64,000 nucleotides of DNA, taken from positions 1,087,001-1,151,000 of the forward strand of contig NZ_CP059902.1 of assembly GCF_014127105.1 (NCBI RefSeq), read 5' to 3'. How positions within the stretch are numbered: position 1 is the first letter of the stretch; every line of letters begins with the position of its first letter. Source of the stretch: Devosia sp. MC521. GTDB lineage: Bacteria > Pseudomonadota > Alphaproteobacteria > Rhizobiales > Devosiaceae. This document shows, in pieces, positions 60,749 to 64,000 of this stretch. Below the pieces are notes generated by a model. That model ran no database searches and was not told the origin of the DNA. It saw nothing but the letters and a program-made list of their open reading frames with translations. Made by a program: the position numbers and the translations under genes.

Positions 60749-61612
60749 TCAGTCGTTTCCGCGACGGTTCTGCCAGAAGACAACGCGCTTCTCGGTGAAC
60801 ATGACGATGGCGTACATCGATAGCCCGACGAGGCTTAGATAGATGATGAGGGCAAACACGCGCGCCGTATCAAGCTGCGATGCAGCCACACGGATCAGCT
60901 CACCAAACCCCTTGCCGCCACCGAGAAATTCCGCGGTGATTGCGCCGGCCATAACCGATAAGGCGCCAATCTTCAGACCCGTAAAGATCTGCGGCAGACC
61001 AAAGGGGAACTTCATGCGGATGAGCGTCTGAAGGCGGTTAGCGCCCATGGTGCGGAACAGCATGTGAGCGTTCTCGTCCGCAGATTGCAGGCCCGAGGCC
61101 GTGCCGACGATGATCGGGAATACCGATACGAAGGTTGCCAGAGCGATCTTGCTTTCTAGGCCAAAACCCAGCCAGGCGACAAACAGCGGTGCAAAGGCAA
61201 TCTTGGGCATGGTGTCGATGGCAACCAGATACGGCATCACCGCGCGTTCGCCGAACTTGGTTTCACCAACCAGCGTGCCGAGGCCGATACCAATGATTGC
61301 GGCGAGCAAAAATCCGATCAGCACTTCCTGCGTGGTGATCCACAGCGCGGCCAGCATATAGCCACCCGTCGCCAAATTGAGCCCGACGGTGATGATCTGG
61401 TTCCACACCTGAAACGGCGTGGGCAGGATGACAGTGTTGATCAGGCCCGACATGGTCACGAGATGCCAGAGCGCAAAGATAATCGCGCCCAAGCCGAGAA
61501 TGGCGACCGAACGGGGCAGGCGGTCGATGGGCGATACTTTTTCGGTCCATACGGTCGAGGGAAACTCAGTTGTATCAACCAGCGGCGGGAGGACCTTGAT
61601 GTTACTTCCCAT
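60749..61612 (-). CDS. ABC permease, SsuC/TauC/ThiX type (second)
   Basis: 287 residues, six main helices plus a cytoplasmic N-terminus; EAA loop AHMLFRTMGANRLQTLIRMKFPFG. Start overlaps the ATPase stop by 11 bases. Channel subunit of the importer encoded with the NMT1-type binding protein at 62423. Confidence 0.9.
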   Translation of the reverse strand: MGSNIKVLPPLVDTTEFPSTVWTEKVSPIDRLPRSVAILGLGAIIFALWHLVTMSGLINTVILPTPFQVWNQIITVGLNLATGGYMLAALWITTQEVLIGFLLAAIIGIGLGTLVGETKFGERAVMPYLVAIDTMPKIAFAPLFVAWLGFGLESKIALATFVSVFPIIVGTASGLQSADENAHMLFRTMGANRLQTLIRMKFPFGLPQIFTGLKIGALSVMAGAITAEFLGGGKGFGELIRVAASQLDTARVFALIIYLSLVGLSMYAIVMFTEKRVVFWQNRRGND

Positions 61613-62426
61613 GGTTCACACCCATATCTAGTCGGTTGCGGATGTAAGCAACGAGCTCGCCAAAATGAGGATCAAGCATCATCTCCAGCGTACGCGGACG
61701 CGGCAGATCGATGATCACTTCTTCCATGATCCGACCGGGGCGTGCGCCCATGACAAAAACCTTGTCCGACAGCAGAACGGCTTCGGGGATCGAGTGGGTG
61801 ATCAGGAATGTCGTGGCATTGCGCGCCATACAAATGCGCTGCAATTCCATATTCATGTGGTCACGCACCAACTCATCGAGCGCCGAGAACGGCTCGTCGA
61901 GGAGAAGGATTTGCGGTTCGGTGATCAGCATCCGGCATATTGAAGCGCGTTGCTGCATCCCGCCCGAAAGCTCTTTGGGATAAGCGTTTTCAAATCCCTG
62001 CAGACCAACCAGCTCCATCAGCGCTTCGGCATTGCTCCGCTGGGCGCGTGCAGCAGCTTTCCCGTGACGGATTTCAATGGGTTGAAGAATGTTCTCGATC
62101 GTGGTCATCCACGGCAGTAGCACCGCCTGCTGGAACATCATCCCGATGTCCGGGCGCGTGCCCAAAACGGGTGAGCCAGCCAGCATCACTGAGCCCGCCG
62201 TTGGCGAAACCAGACCAGCCATGATCTTGAGCAAAGTAGATTTGCCGCAACCCGACGCGCCGATCACCGAGGTGAAACTGCCACGCGGCAGGTCAAAGCT
62301 CACATTTTCAAGCGCGGTAACGGCCTGTCGAGCGAAGGCCTTTTGGAGGTTGCGGACCTGATAGACCGCAGGAGCCGAAGCTCCTGCGTTTGTTGTTTCC
62401 AGACCCACAGAAGGGGACTGCGTCAT
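61602..62426 (-). CDS. ABC ATP-binding protein, SsuB/TauB type (second)
   Basis: 274 residues from ATG 62426 (ATGA overlap with the binding-protein stop; the in-frame codon at 62438 is less likely). Walker A GASGCGKST near residue 55, signature LSGGMQQRASICRML and Walker B ILLLDEPFSALDELVR. A ~20-residue Ser/Ala-rich N-terminal tail precedes the core. Confidence 0.9.
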   Translation of the reverse strand: MTQSPSVGLETTNAGASAPAVYQVRNLQKAFARQAVTALENVSFDLPRGSFTSVIGASGCGKSTLLKIMAGLVSPTAGSVMLAGSPVLGTRPDIGMMFQQAVLLPWMTTIENILQPIEIRHGKAAARAQRSNAEALMELVGLQGFENAYPKELSGGMQQRASICRMLITEPQILLLDEPFSALDELVRDHMNMELQRICMARNATTFLITHSIPEAVLLSDKVFVMGARPGRIMEEVIIDLPRPRTLEMMLDPHFGELVAYIRNRLDMGVNHGK

Positions 62427-63421
62427 TTGCCGTTCCAAGTGTCGATGAAGTCATTGGTGTAGACGACGCTGAGGTCATCCAGTGGCTTTTCCAGTTCGCC
62501 GGAAGCCACAAGGCTTTCTTCCCAGGCCTTCCAGGCGTCGAGGTCCTGATAGCCATAACCGAGCGAAGCATCGAACGGGGTCTGACGAATGATGATCTGG
62601 TCGATCAGCGCATTCGCGAACTCTTTGTCCTCAACTTCCTGCGGGTTTTCAGCGCCAATGTGCTGGATCAGAGCTTCGCGGTTTGCCGGATCAGCAGCCC
62701 ACTTTGCACCCTTGACCAGAGCGCGGCCGAAGGCTTCAACGTCCGACTTGTTCTCATCCAGATACGGCTGCATGGCTGCGAGCGCGTTGCCGAAGAAAGT
62801 CTTGAACTTGTCCGGTGTGATGTTGGTCAGCTTGACGCCACGCGCGTTCAGAATTGCCGCGTCGTTGGTCGCTGCCGCATAGGCATCAATATCGCCGCGC
62901 AGGAAACCGGCAGTGGCCTGGCCACCATCACCAACCACGAGGAAGGTGAAGTCCTTACCTTCTTCAAGGCCGGCTTCGGTCAGGATCGAGCGCGCAAACG
63001 CCGATTCAGACCCGTCAGCGGTACCGATACCGATGACTTTCCCCTTCAGCTGATCAGCCGAAGTGATTTCCGAACCTTCTTTGACCACGATCGAGAACGA
63101 GCTGAGTGGGTTGAGGCGATAGATATTGGTGATTTCTACGCCACGCGAACGCGCCTGCAGCAGCGGGCCTGCACCCGGATTGCCGATCTGTGCCTGACCA
63201 GCGGCCAGAGCCTGAATAACGGCACCCGAGCCGTTCAGGGCTTCGATGGTGACGTTGACGCCTTCGGCTTCAAAATAGCCTTCGCCCTGCGCTGCAATAA
63301 TTGGCAGGAGCAAAACAGCCGATGGATTAGGGACCGCAACGGTGATGTCACCGGCAAATACTGCTTGGCTGCTCATAATTGCGAAAGCCGATGCAGCGAT
63401 CCAACCCTTGAAATGATCCAT
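62423..63421 (-). CDS. ABC substrate-binding protein, NMT1/SsuA type
   Basis: 332 residues with signal peptide about 1-23 (SSQAVFAGD). ITVAVPNPSAVLLLPIIAAQGEGYF, LAAGQAQIGNPGAGPLLQA, DQLKGKVIGIGTADGSE and RGDIDAYAAATND are typical of the NMT1/ThiY/SsuA fold. The downstream FAH-family enzyme makes an aromatic or dioxo-acid cargo more plausible than thiamine precursor or sulfonate. No riboswitch is visible upstream. Confidence 0.88.
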   Translation of the reverse strand: MDHFKGWIAASAFAIMSSQAVFAGDITVAVPNPSAVLLLPIIAAQGEGYFEAEGVNVTIEALNGSGAVIQALAAGQAQIGNPGAGPLLQARSRGVEITNIYRLNPLSSFSIVVKEGSEITSADQLKGKVIGIGTADGSESAFARSILTEAGLEEGKDFTFLVVGDGGQATAGFLRGDIDAYAAATNDAAILNARGVKLTNITPDKFKTFFGNALAAMQPYLDENKSDVEAFGRALVKGAKWAADPANREALIQHIGAENPQEVEDKEFANALIDQIIIRQTPFDASLGYGYQDLDAWKAWEESLVASGELEKPLDDLSVVYTNDFIDTWNGK

Positions 63422-63527
63422 GATTTCTCCTCCAAATAAGATAATGGATTATTCTTATAAATTCGAATAGATTTCCATTTTGCGACTTTGTCAACCTGCG
63501 CTAGAACAGATCGGTCTGGGGGACGCC
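63422..63527. promoter_or_regulatory. Divergent promoter region between the ABC/FAH operon and gntR
   Basis: AT-rich 106-base gap containing TTATAAATTCGAATAG around 63454-63470. It must hold both promoters and probably the GntR operator; exact boxes could not be placed with confidence. Confidence 0.4.
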
Positions 63528-64000
63528 ATGAACGAAGACAAACCTGATGAGCCGACCAAGCTGACGGCCGCGAGCCAAATCGCCTTGGAGTTACGTCAAG
63601 AAATATTGCAGGGCTCATTGCCGCCCGGCAGTCGTTTGCGTATTGAAGTGCTTCGCCAGCGCTTTTCGACTGCGATCAACCCTGTTCGAGAAGCGCTCAA
63701 CCGCCTTGTTGCAGAAGGCTTAGTTGATCTGCAGGACCACAAAGGCTTCTCGGTCAGCCAGGTATCTTTGGAAGTATGGCGTGATCTGCTCGAGGCCCGG
63801 TGTATTCTCGAGGTTGAGGCGCTCCGCCGGTCCATCGCCAATGGCACCGAAGAGTGGCGCGACGAGATTGTCGTAAGCCTTCATCGGCTAACCCGCACGC
63901 CGCGATTCTTGGACGACGCGCGCAAAGTCCGGAATGATAAGTGGGAGGTCTACCACCACCGGTTCCACCGGGCGCTGGTGTTCTGCTGTGGCTCAGACAA
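63528..64000 (+). CDS. GntR-family (FadR/FCD-type) transcriptional regulator, 3' truncated by window edge
   Basis: Open from ATG 63528 to the last base, 157 codons visible. N-terminal winged helix: IALELRQEILQGSLPPGSRLR, then INPVREALNRLVAEGLV as recognition helix and GFSVSQVS wing. The FCD ligand domain begins around residue 78 (RDLLEARCILEVEALRRSI). Divergent from the importer-FAH operon with a 106-base gap, so it is the probable repressor of that operon. ATTCGAAT at about 63459-63466 in the gap is a possible operator core. Confidence 0.9.
   Translation, partial: MNEDKPDEPTKLTAASQIALELRQEILQGSLPPGSRLRIEVLRQRFSTAINPVREALNRLVAEGLVDLQDHKGFSVSQVSLEVWRDLLEARCILEVEALRRSIANGTEEWRDEIVVSLHRLTRTPRFLDDARKVRNDKWEVYHHRFHRALVFCCGSD

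Overview
The window looks like chromosome of an aerobic, heterotrophic alphaproteobacterium, most likely a Hyphomicrobiales member (Devosia-like is my best guess, from overall gene content only). Pointers are an Rrf2 regulator with RirA cysteine spacing, the TIGR02186/TauE pair, the MesD/MesX folate-independent methionine synthase, DctABD, and many ABC importers with periplasmic binding proteins. No rRNA, tRNA or CRISPR array was recognised.

Regions 1-10.6 kb and 25-36 kb form an aromatic-compound catabolic island split in two. The first part (+ strand) has a truncated maleylacetate reductase, a YciI-like protein, a Rieske protein and a CobS-like AAA+ ATPase. An AraC regulator follows, then a five-gene branched-chain-type ABC importer with an intradiol (hydroxyquinol-type) dioxygenase and an SDR oxidoreductase. 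The second part has an exported carboxylesterase and two paralogous copies of an unnamed four-gene envelope cassette: a ~310-340 aa exported protein, a DUF6152-like small exported protein and two related four-helix membrane proteins. It also has a second AraC regulator, a cytochrome c with a p-cresol-methylhydroxylase/vanillyl-alcohol-oxidase type flavoprotein, and a Tat-exported protein. A repeated bipartite element (TTTCGTGCA, then a second GCAGG half-site 21-22 bp on) lies upstream of three of these units and ties both halves into one candidate regulon. The duplicated cassette with the flavocytochrome is the best candidate for an undescribed system.

Between the halves (10.8-24.7 kb, - strand) lies a metal island: a His-rich P1B ATPase with an atypical GAC membrane motif, cytochrome c', the RirA/NsrR-like regulator, a HupE/UreJ-like protein, TonB with a 24-copy hexanucleotide repeat, ExbD, ExbB, a TonB-dependent receptor, a FhuF-like protein, two unknown proteins and a siderophore-type ABC importer. 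Four promoters here share a GTGCAGG-containing palindromic element.

At 36.2-37.7 kb is a scar of decayed mobile DNA: an integrase N-terminus, an IS3-type transposase with frameshift and stop, and a TonB-receptor C-terminus. It is followed by a flavin reductase and mesD-mesX under a cobalamin riboswitch, then dctD-dctB divergent from sigma-54-controlled dctA. From 45.9 to 63.4 kb everything is on the - strand: an SMP-30-like protein, a sulfate-ester scavenging unit (TIGR02186, TauE, formylglycine-generating enzyme, sulfatase, sulfonate-type ABC importer, ROK regulator), a siderophore-type ABC operon with two amidotransferase-fold proteins, and an ABC importer with a fumarylacetoacetate-hydrolase-family enzyme. 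A divergent GntR regulator runs off the right edge.
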